Below, in pieces: positions 17,855 to 27,132 of a DNA stretch of 64,000 nt (position 1 is the first letter of the stretch; each line of letters opens with the position of its first letter). The stretch is from the NCBI RefSeq assembly GCF_050908235.1, contig NZ_CP194340.1; one strand, 5' to 3'. The notes below the pieces were generated by a model that was given only the letters and a program-made list of their open reading frames with translations, made no database searches and had not been told where the DNA came from. Made by a program: the position numbers and the translations under genes. Origin of the DNA: Pseudoramibacter alactolyticus. Its GTDB lineage: Bacteria; Bacillota; Clostridia; Eubacteriales; Eubacteriaceae.

Positions 17855-18235
17855 TCAGATGGTTTGTTTGCAGCTTTCGGGCGTAAAAACCAGCACCCGA
17901 TTGGCAAAGTCACACTTGGACTTCATCTGATCGAACAGCGGCCCTTCTTTATAGAAGGCCGCCGTGCCCACCAGCAGACAGCCGGTGCCCATGCCCATTT
18001 TTCCCTGAACCTCCGGACTGCCCACGGTGATTTCGACATGGGGCTGCGCCCGATTGTTTTTTTCCGTTTGGATAAAGCCGAAGCACGGAATCAAAATTTT
18101 TTCGTCATCGGTAACAATCAAGTATTTATTCCATGTGTTGGCCATATGCGGAATGCCTTCCGCCGATGCCGTCGCCACCGCAACCATCCCATCGTGGGCA
18201 ATGCAATCATAAAACACCTCATTTAATACACTCAT
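17855..18235 (-). CDS. Pyridoxamine 5'-phosphate oxidase family (FMN-binding split barrel) protein
   Basis: A 126-residue split-barrel flavin-binding protein. The start ATG 18235 (MSVLNEVFYDCIAHDG) is preceded by AAAGGAG. The segments MVAVATASAEGIPHMANTWN and KILIPCFGFIQTEKNNRA are typical of small PNPOx-like FMN proteins in anaerobes; GKMGMGTGCLLVGTAAFYKEG is the following strand pair. The substrate is unknown. These proteins are often annotated only as putative flavin-dependent reductases. It lies between gntR and larA but shows no operator. Confidence 0.8.
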   Translation of the reverse strand: MSVLNEVFYDCIAHDGMVAVATASAEGIPHMANTWNKYLIVTDDEKILIPCFGFIQTEKNNRAQPHVEITVGSPEVQGKMGMGTGCLLVGTAAFYKEGPLFDQMKSKCDFANRVLVFTPESCKQTI

Positions 18236-18573
18236 ATTTTCTCCTTTGCTTAAAGCCGGCTGCCTGACAGCCAATCTTCCCATCTATTTCCGGGACTGCT
18301 ATTAAATTGAGCGCATTCTATCAAAGAAAACTTTACCTCATCTTAATTGTCCGCGGCCGTTTTCGCGCGCTTAGCTTGCGCGCGTCCCCTGACATCGCCC
18401 ACCAAAATTCACCGTTCAGTTTTTCAAACAACGTTTTGTTTTCCGGGCTCCGCCGCGGCGCACTTCCCATTTTGAGCCGAAGCGCCTTCTTTCGAAAACA
18501 ATCGTGTCTTTTTACAGCCGTTTGTCCGCATTCGCTCAATCCCCGACCGCTGCGATTTTTGCGGACAATAAAA
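18236..18573. other. Non-coding stretch between the FMN-binding gene and the larA terminator
   Basis: I see no supportable gene. A GC-rich hairpin (GCGCGC at 18365 paired with GCGCGC at about 18378) stands in the middle. The 68-codon minus-strand frame at 18333-18539 has no ribosome site and no recognisable content. Confidence 0.4.
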
Positions 18574-18598
18574 AACAGCCGAAGGTAGCTCGGCTGTT
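18574..18598 (-). terminator. Terminator of larA
   Basis: AACAGCCGA pairs with TCGGCTGTT; on the minus strand the stem runs into TTTTTATTG. Confidence 0.85.
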
Positions 18599-18608
18599 TG
18601 GATTGCGT

Positions 18609-19889
18609 TTATTTCGCTTCATTGACAATCACGGAGATCCCGTTGGGAATCACGGTGAATTTGGCGTCCTGACCCTTGATTTCAAGCGCCTTTGCCACGG
18701 CTTCTTCAATCGTTGCGGCATACATCATCTTCATGTCCTCAATGGTCTGCTGCATTTCCGAGCGGCTGACATAAATCACCGGGTGATGAATCAAAATCCG
18801 CGCCTGAATCTGGTATTCCCATTGATCCGCTTTGGTTTCTTCCTGGGGGACCTGCAGAATTTCGTCCATCAGCGACTGGGCCGAATCGCAGTTCTTCAGC
18901 GCCTGATAAAAACCTTCGCCGCCGGTGCCGTCGCCGCAGTCGGCACACATGATGATCACGCCGCCTTCTTTGGCCGTGGCCTCCGCCGCCGTCATCCCCT
19001 TGACGCACTGATACATATTTTGGTCGAGGGGCGCCCCGCCGTTGCTGGTGATGACGATATCCGCCGGGATCGCATCCACCTGGCAATACCCTTTGAGAAA
19101 GGCGCAGCCCGCTTCATGGGCTTCAAATTTATCGCCGGCAAACGCCGCGACGACCTTTTTATCTTCGTCGATCACAACGTTGACAATATAAGCCAGGTTC
19201 GCCTGCTCGGCCGCGCTCTTCATGTCTTTGTGCAGGGGATTGCCCTCGAGAATCCCAGTTCTGGCATAGGGGCTGTCGATGAATTTCGAGCAGTGATTGC
19301 CCATGACCGTTACGCGGTCGCTGACGCCGGGCAGCACGCTCTTGCGCCCGCCAGAAAATCCCGCGAAAAAGTGCGGTTCAATAAAGCCTTCCGCCACCAG
19401 CAGATCCGTTTCCGCCGCGACCTTGTCGATGATCAGATCCGCGCCGGAGGGCAGCACGCCGATTTTCACATTAGCGGCGGCATCGGCCGAATCGTGAATG
19501 ACGATTTTTTCTTCGTCCACCACCTTGTCGCCTAATTTGCTGCGCAGCTCCGCATCAGAAGTCAGCCGATGGAAGCCCGTTGCCACCAGCAGGGTGATGG
19601 CGATGTCCGGATTGCCTTCCCGCAGCTCTTCGAGCATAAAGGGAATGATGTGTTTGCTGGGCACCGGACGGGTATGGTCCGAAATGATGATGGTGCAGGT
19701 TTTCTTGCCTGCAGCGAGTTCTTTCAGGGTTTTGCCGCCATAGGGTTTGGCCATCGCCGCTTTAACGATATCGTCCTCCGAGCCTTCAGACTTGAGTGCC
19801 CCGATATTCGATTCCAGAACGCCGGCCACCTGATCGTCCGCCAGATTTAACGTCAATTTACCGCTGCCACAGGGAATATTGAATTTCAT
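18609..19889 (-). CDS. larA: Nickel-dependent lactate racemase
   Basis: A 426-residue LarA homologue, interconverting D- and L-lactate with a covalently bound nickel-pincer nucleotide. Diagnostic residues are present: SDHTRPVP near residue 71, EPHFFAGFSGGRKSVLPG near 172-189 (His and the pincer-linking Lys) and VMGNHC near 198. The cofactor-making genes larB, larC and larE are not in the window and must lie elsewhere. Position beside lctP and lctD matches lctF of the Acetobacterium woodii lactate operon. The ATG follows AAAAGGAG. Confidence 0.92.
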   Translation of the reverse strand: MKFNIPCGSGKLTLNLADDQVAGVLESNIGALKSEGSEDDIVKAAMAKPYGGKTLKELAAGKKTCTIIISDHTRPVPSKHIIPFMLEELREGNPDIAITLLVATGFHRLTSDAELRSKLGDKVVDEEKIVIHDSADAAANVKIGVLPSGADLIIDKVAAETDLLVAEGFIEPHFFAGFSGGRKSVLPGVSDRVTVMGNHCSKFIDSPYARTGILEGNPLHKDMKSAAEQANLAYIVNVVIDEDKKVVAAFAGDKFEAHEAGCAFLKGYCQVDAIPADIVITSNGGAPLDQNMYQCVKGMTAAEATAKEGGVIIMCADCGDGTGGEGFYQALKNCDSAQSLMDEILQVPQEETKADQWEYQIQARILIHHPVIYVSRSEMQQTIEDMKMMYAATIEEAVAKALEIKGQDAKFTVIPNGISVIVNEAK

Positions 19890-19930
19890 ACCTTACTCCT
19901 TTTTCTCAATCCGTTTTCTCCAAGCACGGT

Positions 19931-19989
19931 TAGCCAAAATTGGTCTAACCTTTTTCTTTATTATAGACCCTTTTTCCCCTTTCGTGCAA
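19931..19989 (-). promoter_or_regulatory. larA promoter with downstream GntR-type operator
   Basis: Minus strand TTGCAC (19984-19989), 18 bases, TATAAT (19960-19965). Immediately downstream lies a nearly perfect 23-bp dyad with outer arms GGTTAG and CTAACC and inner CCAA/TTGG. One half reads TTGGTCTAACC on the plus strand, matching the lctD/lctP operator core with one or two changes. Confidence 0.7.
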
Positions 19990-20087
19990 GCCCTTTTCAT
20001 TATTGCTTAACTTTACCTCAAGCTTAAAACGCTTCCCACTTCGCCTCATCAGATGTCCGTCATCTGCAAAATGCCCCTATTAAAAAA

Positions 20088-20103
20088 GACCGCCGAAGCG
20101 GTC
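20088..20103 (-). terminator. Terminator of the pncB-sua5 unit
   Basis: GACCGC pairs with GCGGTC across a CGAA-type loop; the minus strand continues TTTTTTA. Confidence 0.8.
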
Positions 20104-20130
20104 AAAAAATCAAAATAAAAAATTTAGATA

Positions 20131-21171
20131 TCAGATAAAGGTATAGCCGGCCGCCTTGTAAAGCCGGTTGATCAATGCCAGCGTATCGTTGCCGACGGGC
20201 ACATCTTCTGCAAAAATATGAGTCGCGCCGAGATCGTCGAAGGCCCGCAGGCAGTCAAAGAGATTGTGGCCCATAGCCGCCGGATCTGTCTGGCTGCCCA
20301 GAGAAAGAATCATCCCCCGGCGGTAATGCCCCAGGGTTTCGTCCGTCGCGAGCACCGCCGGTTTGTCCTGCGCCTTTAGGCCGTCGATAGCCGCGTTGAT
20401 CTTGGCAGCTTTCTCCCCGTCGCTGCCCCTGGCAATCACCATTCGGCCGTGAGGCGCATAATGCCGGTATTTCATCCCCGGCGAGCGCACTTCTTCAGGG
20501 ATCACCGGCCTGGTGGTATTGGGCGACACCGCCACCGGCCCGATCACCCGTTCGATATCCGCCACCGTGATGCCGCCGGGCCGCAGCACCGTCGGCGGGA
20601 TGGATGTCATATCGATCACGGTGGACTCCAGCCCCACGTCCGATTCGTCCGCAACGAGAATCGCATCCACCTTTTCAAGCATATCCTCCAACACATGCCG
20701 GCCCCGGGTCGGACTCGGCCGGCCGGAAATATTGGCCGACGGCGCCGCAATCGGTACCCCGCTGGCTACAATCAGCTGTCTGGCATAGGGATTGCTGGGG
20801 AACCGGATGCCCACCGTCCCGAGACCGGCCGTCACGGCATCGGGAACGGCCGCCGAACGCCGCAGGATCATCGTCATGGGGCCCGGCCAATAGGCCTCGG
20901 CTAATTGCCTGGCCTTCTCCGGCACTTCAGCCACCAGCTCCGAAATTTGATCCCAATCGGCGATATGCACAATCAACGGGTTGTCGGCCGGTCGGCCTTT
21001 GGCTTCAAAAATTTTAGCTATCGCCGCCGGATCGAAAGCATTGGCGCCCAAACCGTAAACCGTTTCCGTCGGGAAAACCACCGTTCCCCCGTCGCGGATG
21101 ATCTGCCCGCAGCGGGCAATGCTTTGGGCAACATCGTCCTGATTTAAATCGTATAATGCTGTTTCCATCAT
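20131..21171 (-). CDS. L-threonylcarbamoyladenylate synthase (Sua5)
   Basis: A 346-residue full-length Sua5 (not the short YrdC form). It makes threonylcarbamoyl-AMP from threonine, bicarbonate and ATP for the t6A37 modification of ANN-decoding tRNAs. The N-terminal YrdC domain has GGTVVFPTETVYGLGANAF, KIFEAKGRPADNPLIVHI and APSANISGRPSPT. A linker including SPGMKYRHYAPHG leads to the C-terminal Sua5 domain. It begins 12 bp after pncB stops, so the two are probably cotranscribed. Confidence 0.93.
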   Translation of the reverse strand: MMETALYDLNQDDVAQSIARCGQIIRDGGTVVFPTETVYGLGANAFDPAAIAKIFEAKGRPADNPLIVHIADWDQISELVAEVPEKARQLAEAYWPGPMTMILRRSAAVPDAVTAGLGTVGIRFPSNPYARQLIVASGVPIAAPSANISGRPSPTRGRHVLEDMLEKVDAILVADESDVGLESTVIDMTSIPPTVLRPGGITVADIERVIGPVAVSPNTTRPVIPEEVRSPGMKYRHYAPHGRMVIARGSDGEKAAKINAAIDGLKAQDKPAVLATDETLGHYRRGMILSLGSQTDPAAMGHNLFDCLRAFDDLGATHIFAEDVPVGNDTLALINRLYKAAGYTFI

Positions 21172-21183
21172 TGATCCTCTGCG

Positions 21184-22635
21184 TTAAGATTCCGTCAAAT
21201 CCACATCCCATTCGTCCAACAGGCGCTGTTTCATCTTCCAGAGCTTCTGGGACAAATCCACATGGAACACATGAGGATTGACCATGCGCTTAAAGGCCGG
21301 CCACAGGGTCGCTTTTTCATCCACAAGATGCGCCGCAATGTCCCGAATGCTCGGCTTGTCATAAACCAGCCGCCCCTTCACAAAAACCGGCACCAGTAAT
21401 TCTTTATGATAAAAATCCCGCAGGGTCATTTTTTTCCAGGTGTGCATCGGGTGGAAAATGGTCAGCGGCTTGCTGTCGTCAATCGTTTCCCCGTCCAGAT
21501 AAAGCTGATCGGCCAGGGCCATGTGATTGCTCTTGCTGTAAAAACGCACAATTTTTTTATAGCCCGGATTGGTGATCTTCCAGGGATCGTCGGAAATTTT
21601 GATTTTGGGCTTACCGTCGATCTCCGCCATTTTATAGACCCCGCCGAGGGCCGGACTGTCATAGGCGGTGATGAGCTTGGTGCCGATACCCCAGGAATTG
21701 ATTTTCGCACCCTGCAGCTTCAAATCTTTAATCAGATATTCGTCGAGATCCGACGAGGCGACGATGGTCGCATCGACAAAGCCGGCATCGTCGAGCATTT
21801 TGCGCGCTTCCGCCGTCAAATAAGCCAAATCCCCGGAGTCGATGCGAATGCCGTAATTCCCGGTAATGGCACCGCTTTCCTTCCCCTCACGAAAAACTTT
21901 AATCGCATTGGGCACCCCCTGCTCCAGGGTGTTATAGGTGTCGACCAGCAGCACGGCATTACCGGGATTATAGGCCACAAATTTGCGAAAAGCCTCGAGC
22001 TCCGTGTCGTAACTGAGCACAAAGCTGTGGGACATCGTTCCCATGGCGGGCCGGCCGAGCATCGCTTCTGTTTCGACCACAGAAGTCCCGGCGCAGCCGC
22101 CGATCACCGCGGCCCGCGCCCCGTAATACCCGGCCTCGGTGCCGTGTGCCCGGCGCAGCCCGAATTCCATGATCGGATCGCCCTTGGCCTCTTCCACAAT
22201 CCGGGACGCCTTGGTCGCAATCAATGTCTGATGATTGATAATGGCCAAAATCGTCGTCTCCACCAACTGTGCCTGAATTAAAGGCGCCTTGACCCGCACA
22301 ATGGGCTCAAAGGGGAAGATGATCGTCCCCTCCGGCACCGCATAAATTTCACCGGTAAAGCAAAAATGGCGCATATAATCCAAATATGCCTCGGTGAATT
22401 CCGGATGATTCTTGTGCAGCAGGGCAATATCTTCTTCATCGAAGGAAAGCCCCTCGATATAATCGATGACCTGTTCTAAGCCCGCGGCCACGGTGTAGCC
22501 CCCTTCAAAGGGATTTTGCCGGATGAACACATCGAAAACGGCAATCTCGTTTTGCTTGCCGTCATTCAGGTACACGTTGCCCATACTCATCTGATACAAA
22601 TCTGTCGCCAATTGCAGCTTTCTTGGAAATTGCAT
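21184..22635 (-). CDS. pncB: Nicotinate phosphoribosyltransferase
   Basis: A 483-residue nicotinate phosphoribosyltransferase, the first step of NAD salvage from nicotinate (Preiss-Handler route). Signatures are LATDLYQMSMGNVYL at residues 8-22, GLRRAHGTEAGYYGARAAVI near 156, GTMSHSFV near 190, VDTYNTLEQGVPNAI and GIRIDSGDLAYLT (the PRPP/nicotinate site), and a C-terminal extension typical of the Firmicute form. It is the first gene of a two-gene unit with sua5. Confidence 0.95.
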   Translation of the reverse strand: MQFPRKLQLATDLYQMSMGNVYLNDGKQNEIAVFDVFIRQNPFEGGYTVAAGLEQVIDYIEGLSFDEEDIALLHKNHPEFTEAYLDYMRHFCFTGEIYAVPEGTIIFPFEPIVRVKAPLIQAQLVETTILAIINHQTLIATKASRIVEEAKGDPIMEFGLRRAHGTEAGYYGARAAVIGGCAGTSVVETEAMLGRPAMGTMSHSFVLSYDTELEAFRKFVAYNPGNAVLLVDTYNTLEQGVPNAIKVFREGKESGAITGNYGIRIDSGDLAYLTAEARKMLDDAGFVDATIVASSDLDEYLIKDLKLQGAKINSWGIGTKLITAYDSPALGGVYKMAEIDGKPKIKISDDPWKITNPGYKKIVRFYSKSNHMALADQLYLDGETIDDSKPLTIFHPMHTWKKMTLRDFYHKELLVPVFVKGRLVYDKPSIRDIAAHLVDEKATLWPAFKRMVNPHVFHVDLSQKLWKMKQRLLDEWDVDLTES

Positions 22636-22826
22636 TATGTCCCTCTCATCTTTTGTGCGGCACCCAACGCCGTGCGCCGCCTTGATTCAAAGCGGAGGGC
22701 TCTTTCGTTCAGCCGGCTCTGCTTCATTTTTGTGACTCAATGATACCACATCCGTTGCAGCTCTGCCAAATCTTCCCGAAATAATCCCCCCGCCTGCCTT
22801 GCTTTCTTTGCGCATCCGCTAAAAAA

Positions 22827-22845
22827 ACCGCGGACTTTCCGCGGT
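22827..22845 (-). terminator. Terminator downstream of the membrane protein gene at 22865
   Basis: ACCGCGG pairs with CCGCGGT around ACTTT; the minus strand continues into a T7 run. Confidence 0.85.
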
Positions 22846-22864
22846 CAAGCACCGAAAAAAGGGG

Positions 22865-23608
22865 TCATTTACTTTTTTTAAAGCTGCCGGCTTTCAGGCC
22901 GACATCGGTTTTTCGGAGAAACGCTGTTCTCATTGTGCCCCGGGCATATTGTTTCGTCTTGGTATTGTAATGCATCACGCCGCGCACCGTTTTTTTGCCG
23001 TCCCTGGACGTCAGTGCCTGAGGCAGCCAATAAATATCAAAGCCATAGCGGTCGGCGTCGTAGCGGCTGCCGCGGTGTCCCGGCACAATCAGCCAACTGT
23101 AACGGCGGGCCACCTTTGACGCGCTGATACCCATGGCTTTAGCCAGGCGCCGATCCGCTTTTTCCGCTTCTTTTCCGGGAATCCCGGCCAGGAATGTATC
23201 CGTTTGATAACGGATGCCCTTCAGCCCCCGACTGTAATAATATTGCCGCAGCGAATAATCTTCTTTGGCTTTGTTTTGGTCGAGGAGCAAAGCTGCCAGG
23301 GTTTCCACCGCGATTTGATCGGGTTTGTCGGACGAATATTGAATTTTGTTCGAATTGACGCTTTTCACGACCGCGTCGCCGCGATCCGCCGCCGCACGAT
23401 GCCAGTTCCCGCGATACACCATACCGCTGATGTGGCTCGGTTTGGCAAAACCGCCCTGCATAATGATTAACGCGATCACGGCCACCACGGAAAGTACCGC
23501 GGCCGCACCCAAAATCCTGGCGCCCCTTTGGCTCAGAGCAAAGGGTTTTTTGCCTCCCTGCTGATCGGTCTGCAATTGTCGCGTCGTCTGCCGCTCATCT
23601 TCGTGCAT
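22865..23608 (-). CDS. Hypothetical membrane-anchored protein
   Basis: A 247-residue protein of unknown function. From ATG 23608 (MHEDERQTTRQLQTDQQGG, G-rich sequence upstream) it has a charged cytoplasmic tail of about 40 residues. One membrane segment follows (ILGAAAVLSVVAVIALIIMQ), then an extracytoplasmic domain of about 180 residues rich in Lys, Arg and Tyr (ending LKAGSFKKSK). The domain contains YRGNWHRAAADRG and KGIRYQTDTFLAGIPG. I recognise no catalytic motif. The layout suggests a cell-envelope role. Monocistronic with its own terminator. Confidence 0.65.
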   Translation of the reverse strand: MHEDERQTTRQLQTDQQGGKKPFALSQRGARILGAAAVLSVVAVIALIIMQGGFAKPSHISGMVYRGNWHRAAADRGDAVVKSVNSNKIQYSSDKPDQIAVETLAALLLDQNKAKEDYSLRQYYYSRGLKGIRYQTDTFLAGIPGKEAEKADRRLAKAMGISASKVARRYSWLIVPGHRGSRYDADRYGFDIYWLPQALTSRDGKKTVRGVMHYNTKTKQYARGTMRTAFLRKTDVGLKAGSFKKSK

Positions 23609-23774
23609 CTTCGTCCCCCCCATCTCGGTCGTTGGCTTATTATAGCATGAAACCCCGGCGGGCTCAATGCGGGGCGGTGACGAAACAAACAAACGTTCGA
23701 TCGTGATCGATCGGCGTTTCGTCTGAATTTTTATTTATTAGGTCACGGCCCCGGGCTTTTGGCGCATTAAAAAA

Positions 23775-23804
23775 CCCCGGGCGCATTATTGGCGCCCGAG
23801 GGGG
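23775..23804 (-). terminator. Terminator of pflB
   Basis: CCCCGGGCG pairs with CGCCCG-GGGG around an AT-rich loop; the minus strand continues TTTTTTAAT. Confidence 0.8.
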
Positions 23805-23838
23805 AGAGGGGATTTTATTCCGGCAAACGCCGCACAAT

Positions 23839-26085
23839 TTACATCCGGTCGTGACAGGTGCGGGCAATGACATCCAGCTGCTGTTCCCGGGTGAGGTCGA
23901 TAAATTTAACCGCATAGCCGGAGACCCGAATCGTGAAATTCGCGTATTCTTCCTTTTCCGGATGTTCCATGGCATCCTTCAGCTTTTCGATGCCGAACAC
24001 ATTCACGTTCAAATGATGCGCGCCCTGATCGAAATAACCGTCCATGACGTGAACCAGATTATTCTTGCGTTCGTCTTCGCTGTGGCCCAGTGCGCCGGGA
24101 TTGATGGTCTGGGTGTTGGAGATGCCGTCCAGCGCGTATTCATAGGGGAGCTTGGCCACGGAGTTCAGCGAGGCAAGCAGGCCGTTTTGTTCCGCACCGT
24201 AAGACGGGTTTGCACCGGGAGCGAAGGGCTTGTAGGCTTCGCGGCCGTCCGGCAGCGCGCCGGTCGCCTTGCCGTACACCACGTTGGAGGTGATGGTCAA
24301 AATCGATGTCGTCGGTTCGGAGTCGCGGTAGGTATGGTGCTTTTCGATCTTCTTCATGAAAGTCTTGAGCAGCCACACGGCGATTTCGTCCGCCCGGGGA
24401 TCGTCGTTGCCGTATTTCGGGAAGTCGCCTTCGGTTTCATAATCGACCACCAGACCGGAATCGTCGCGGACGGTTTTAACCTTGGCGTATTTGATGGCCG
24501 ACAGCGAATCGACCACATGGGAGAAGCCGGCAATGCCCGTCGCAAAGGTGCGGCGCACATTGGTGTCGATCAGCGCCATTTCCGCCGATTCATAATAATA
24601 TTTATCGTGCATGTACTGAATCAGATTGAGGATGTTCACATAGAGCCCGGCCAGCCAATCCATCATCAGATCGTATTTGTGCATGACGGTGTCGTAATCG
24701 AGGTATTCGCTCGTAATCGGCGCGTATTCCGGACCGGCCTGCACCTTGAATTTTTCGTCCATGCCGCCGTTGATCGCGTAGAGCAGGCACTTGGCCAGAT
24801 TGGCGCGAGCGCCGAAGAACTGCATTTCCTTCCCGGTCTGCGTAGCAGAGACGCAGCAGCAGATGCTGTAATCATCGCCCCAGATCGGCCGCATCACATC
24901 GTCGTTTTCGTACTGCACCGACGACGTGTTGACGGAAACTTTCGCCGCGTAGGCTTTGAAGTTGTGGGGCAGTCTTGAAGAATAAAGCACGGTCAGGTTC
25001 GGTTCCGGCGCCGGCCCCATGTTTTCGAGGGTGTGCAGGAAGCGATAATCGTTCTTGGTGACCATATGGCGTCCGTCCTGCCCGAGCCCGGCCACTTCGA
25101 GCGTCGCCCATACCGGGTCGCCGGAGAAAAGTTCGTTGTAAGACGGGATGCGGGCGAACTTGACCATGCGGAACTTGAGCACCATATGATCGATGAGCTC
25201 CTGGGCTTCGCTTTCGGTGAGCACACCGGCCTTGATATCCCGTTCGATATAAATATCCAGGAAGGTGGAAATGCGCCCGACCGACATGGCCGCACCGTTT
25301 TGGGTTTTAATGGCCGCCAGATAACCGAAATAGAGCCACTGCACCGCTTCCCTTGCGTCCTTGGCCGGCTGGGAGATATCGAAGCCGTAAGTGGCCGCCA
25401 TATCCTTCATGCCCTTCAAAGCGCGGATCTGTTCGGTGATTTCTTCCCGCAGACGGATCACATCGTCTGTCATCGTGCCGTCGCCGCAGCCCGCAAAGTC
25501 TTCCTGCTTCTTTTCGATCAGGTAGTCAACACCGTAGAGCGCGATCCGTCTGTAATCGCCGACAATGCGGCCGCGGCCATAGGTATCCGGCAAGCCGGTC
25601 ACGATATGGGTGTGGCGGGCCATCTTCATTTCCGGCGTGTAGGCATCAAACACGGCCTGATTGTGGGTTTTGTGATAGTCGTTGAAAATTTTGTGGAATT
25701 TGTCGTTCACATGGTAGCCGTAATTTTCGGCTGCCTGTTCCGCCATCTTGATGCCGCCGTAGGGCATAAAGGCGCGTTTTAACGGTTTATCGGTCTGCAG
25801 GCCGACGACCTTTTCGAGATCTTTCATCGATTCGTCGATATAGCCCGGTCCATAGGCCGTCAGGCCGGAGACCACTTCGGTTTCGCATTCGAGCACGCCG
25901 CCTTTGGCGCGTTCTGCCTTCTGCAGCTCCTGCAGGCGGTCCCACAGCTTATCGGTGGCCTCCGTCGGGCCGGCAAGAAAAGCTTCATCGCCGTCGTATT
26001 GCGTGTAGTTATTCTGGATGAAATCCCGCACGTTGACATCGTCATCCCAGTGACCACTTTTAAATCCTTGCCATTGTTCTCTCAT
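23839..26085 (-). CDS. pflB: Formate C-acetyltransferase (pyruvate formate-lyase)
   Basis: A 748-residue glycyl-radical enzyme that cleaves pyruvate with CoA to acetyl-CoA and formate. The substrate-binding and thiyl residues are in YSICCCVSATQTGKEMQFFG (near residue 408); three cysteines stand in a row, where Escherichia coli has a Cys-Cys pair. The glycyl radical site RVSGYAVKF lies near residue 722, close to the C-terminus as in all PFLs. The start (MREQWQGFKSGHWDDDVNV) is preceded by GGAGG. It lies downstream of pflA, the reverse of the usual pflB-pflA order. Confidence 0.97.
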   Translation of the reverse strand: MREQWQGFKSGHWDDDVNVRDFIQNNYTQYDGDEAFLAGPTEATDKLWDRLQELQKAERAKGGVLECETEVVSGLTAYGPGYIDESMKDLEKVVGLQTDKPLKRAFMPYGGIKMAEQAAENYGYHVNDKFHKIFNDYHKTHNQAVFDAYTPEMKMARHTHIVTGLPDTYGRGRIVGDYRRIALYGVDYLIEKKQEDFAGCGDGTMTDDVIRLREEITEQIRALKGMKDMAATYGFDISQPAKDAREAVQWLYFGYLAAIKTQNGAAMSVGRISTFLDIYIERDIKAGVLTESEAQELIDHMVLKFRMVKFARIPSYNELFSGDPVWATLEVAGLGQDGRHMVTKNDYRFLHTLENMGPAPEPNLTVLYSSRLPHNFKAYAAKVSVNTSSVQYENDDVMRPIWGDDYSICCCVSATQTGKEMQFFGARANLAKCLLYAINGGMDEKFKVQAGPEYAPITSEYLDYDTVMHKYDLMMDWLAGLYVNILNLIQYMHDKYYYESAEMALIDTNVRRTFATGIAGFSHVVDSLSAIKYAKVKTVRDDSGLVVDYETEGDFPKYGNDDPRADEIAVWLLKTFMKKIEKHHTYRDSEPTTSILTITSNVVYGKATGALPDGREAYKPFAPGANPSYGAEQNGLLASLNSVAKLPYEYALDGISNTQTINPGALGHSEDERKNNLVHVMDGYFDQGAHHLNVNVFGIEKLKDAMEHPEKEEYANFTIRVSGYAVKFIDLTREQQLDVIARTCHDRM

Positions 26086-26185
26086 TTTTTTCCTCCATTT
26101 GCAAATCGCTGTGAATACAAATCGTTCAGAACCGGCCGCTTCTTTTTAATCTATGGATGATCATCCCTGTGGATGACATCGCCGC

Positions 26186-26926
26186 TTAATTTGGCGCTTC
26201 ACCGCGCAGAATGCGCTCGGCCCAGGCCACATGGTCTGCCGACGGCGCTTCCACCCCTTCGAGGGGATAGCGCATGCCCAGCTCTTCCCATTTATAGGCC
26301 CCCAGATTGTGATAGGGCAGCACCTCGATCTTCTCAACGCCCGTCAATGTTTCGATAAAAGCCCGGGTGCGCCGGAGTGCCGCCACGTCATCGGTGTAGC
26401 CCGGAATGAGCACTTGGCGAATCCAGATCGGCTGGCCGATGGCCGACAGATATCGGAAGCAATCGAGGATGTTTTCGTTAGGGCGGCTCGTCAGCTTTAA
26501 GTGCATCGCAGGATCGATGTGCTTGATGTCAAGCATCACCAGATCCGTCACCTGCATGAGCGCTTCAAATTGCGAGGAGAAGGGCTCTTCCCGCGTAAAG
26601 GGCTCGCCGCAGGTGTCCAGGCAGGTATGAATCCCCCGGGCCTTGGCCTTGGTGAACAGCTCCAGCAGAAATTCAATCTGCAGCAGGGGCTCGCCGCCGC
26701 TGACGGTGATGCCGCCTTTGCGTCCCCAATAAGGCCGGTAACGCTCTGCCTGATCGAGCAGTTCGTCTGCCGTCATCATAATATCCGACTTCGGGTCCCA
26801 GGTGTCTGCGTTATGACAAAAGAGGCAGCGCATGCGACACCCTTTGAGAAAAATCACAAACCGAATGCCCGGCCCGTCAACAGAGCCAAAGGTCTCGATG
26901 GAATGAATCGCCCCCATTGTGCCCAT
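26186..26926 (-). CDS. pflA: Pyruvate formate-lyase activating enzyme
   Basis: A 246-residue radical SAM enzyme that installs the glycyl radical on PFL. It has the [4Fe-4S] motif CRMRCLFC (C-x3-C-x2-C) near residues 31-38, the SAM-binding GGITVSGGEPLLQ near 93, and LDIKHIDPAMHLKLT and the VLIPGYTDD strand. The N-terminus SIETFGSVDGPGIRFV is typical of PflA. The ATG at 26926 follows AAAGGAG. It lies about 100 bp upstream of pflB on the same strand and is preceded by an FNR box. Confidence 0.96.
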   Translation of the reverse strand: MGTMGAIHSIETFGSVDGPGIRFVIFLKGCRMRCLFCHNADTWDPKSDIMMTADELLDQAERYRPYWGRKGGITVSGGEPLLQIEFLLELFTKAKARGIHTCLDTCGEPFTREEPFSSQFEALMQVTDLVMLDIKHIDPAMHLKLTSRPNENILDCFRYLSAIGQPIWIRQVLIPGYTDDVAALRRTRAFIETLTGVEKIEVLPYHNLGAYKWEELGMRYPLEGVEAPSADHVAWAERILRGEAPN

Positions 26927-27037
26927 GGCATTTCTCCTTTCAGCTTTTTCAAATTTTATATCGTTAAAAAAATAACTGTGCTGTCAAAGTTCGCAAACGC
27001 CTTAGTGCATGCGCTTTGCTTTCCCTTTGATGCCATT

Positions 27038-27079
27038 ATCTTAACACGATCTGCTGCCGTGTTCTTTGATTTAAATCAA
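27038..27079 (-). promoter_or_regulatory. FNR box and promoter upstream of pflA-pflB
   Basis: TTGAT-TTAA-ATCAA (27066-27079) is a perfect match to the FNR consensus TTGAT-n4-ATCAA. On the minus strand a -10-like TAAGAT (27038-27043) would place the box centre at -41.5 from the start, the class II activation position. It lies between the regulator gene and pflA. Confidence 0.8.
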
Positions 27080-27132
27080 GTAATGTTATTTTTTTGTCAT
27101 AGTTTTGCCGCTGAATGAGAACCACCGGCCAA

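Noticed and set aside
18333..18539. 68-codon minus-strand frame between the FMN-binding gene and larA
   Set aside because: No ribosome site, no recognisable content, and a strong hairpin inside; treated as non-coding.
24855..24862. Three consecutive Cys codons in PflB as a possible frameshift or error
   Set aside because: The frame is open through the whole enzyme and flanking residues match PFL; an extra Cys next to the catalytic pair is a plausible natural variant.
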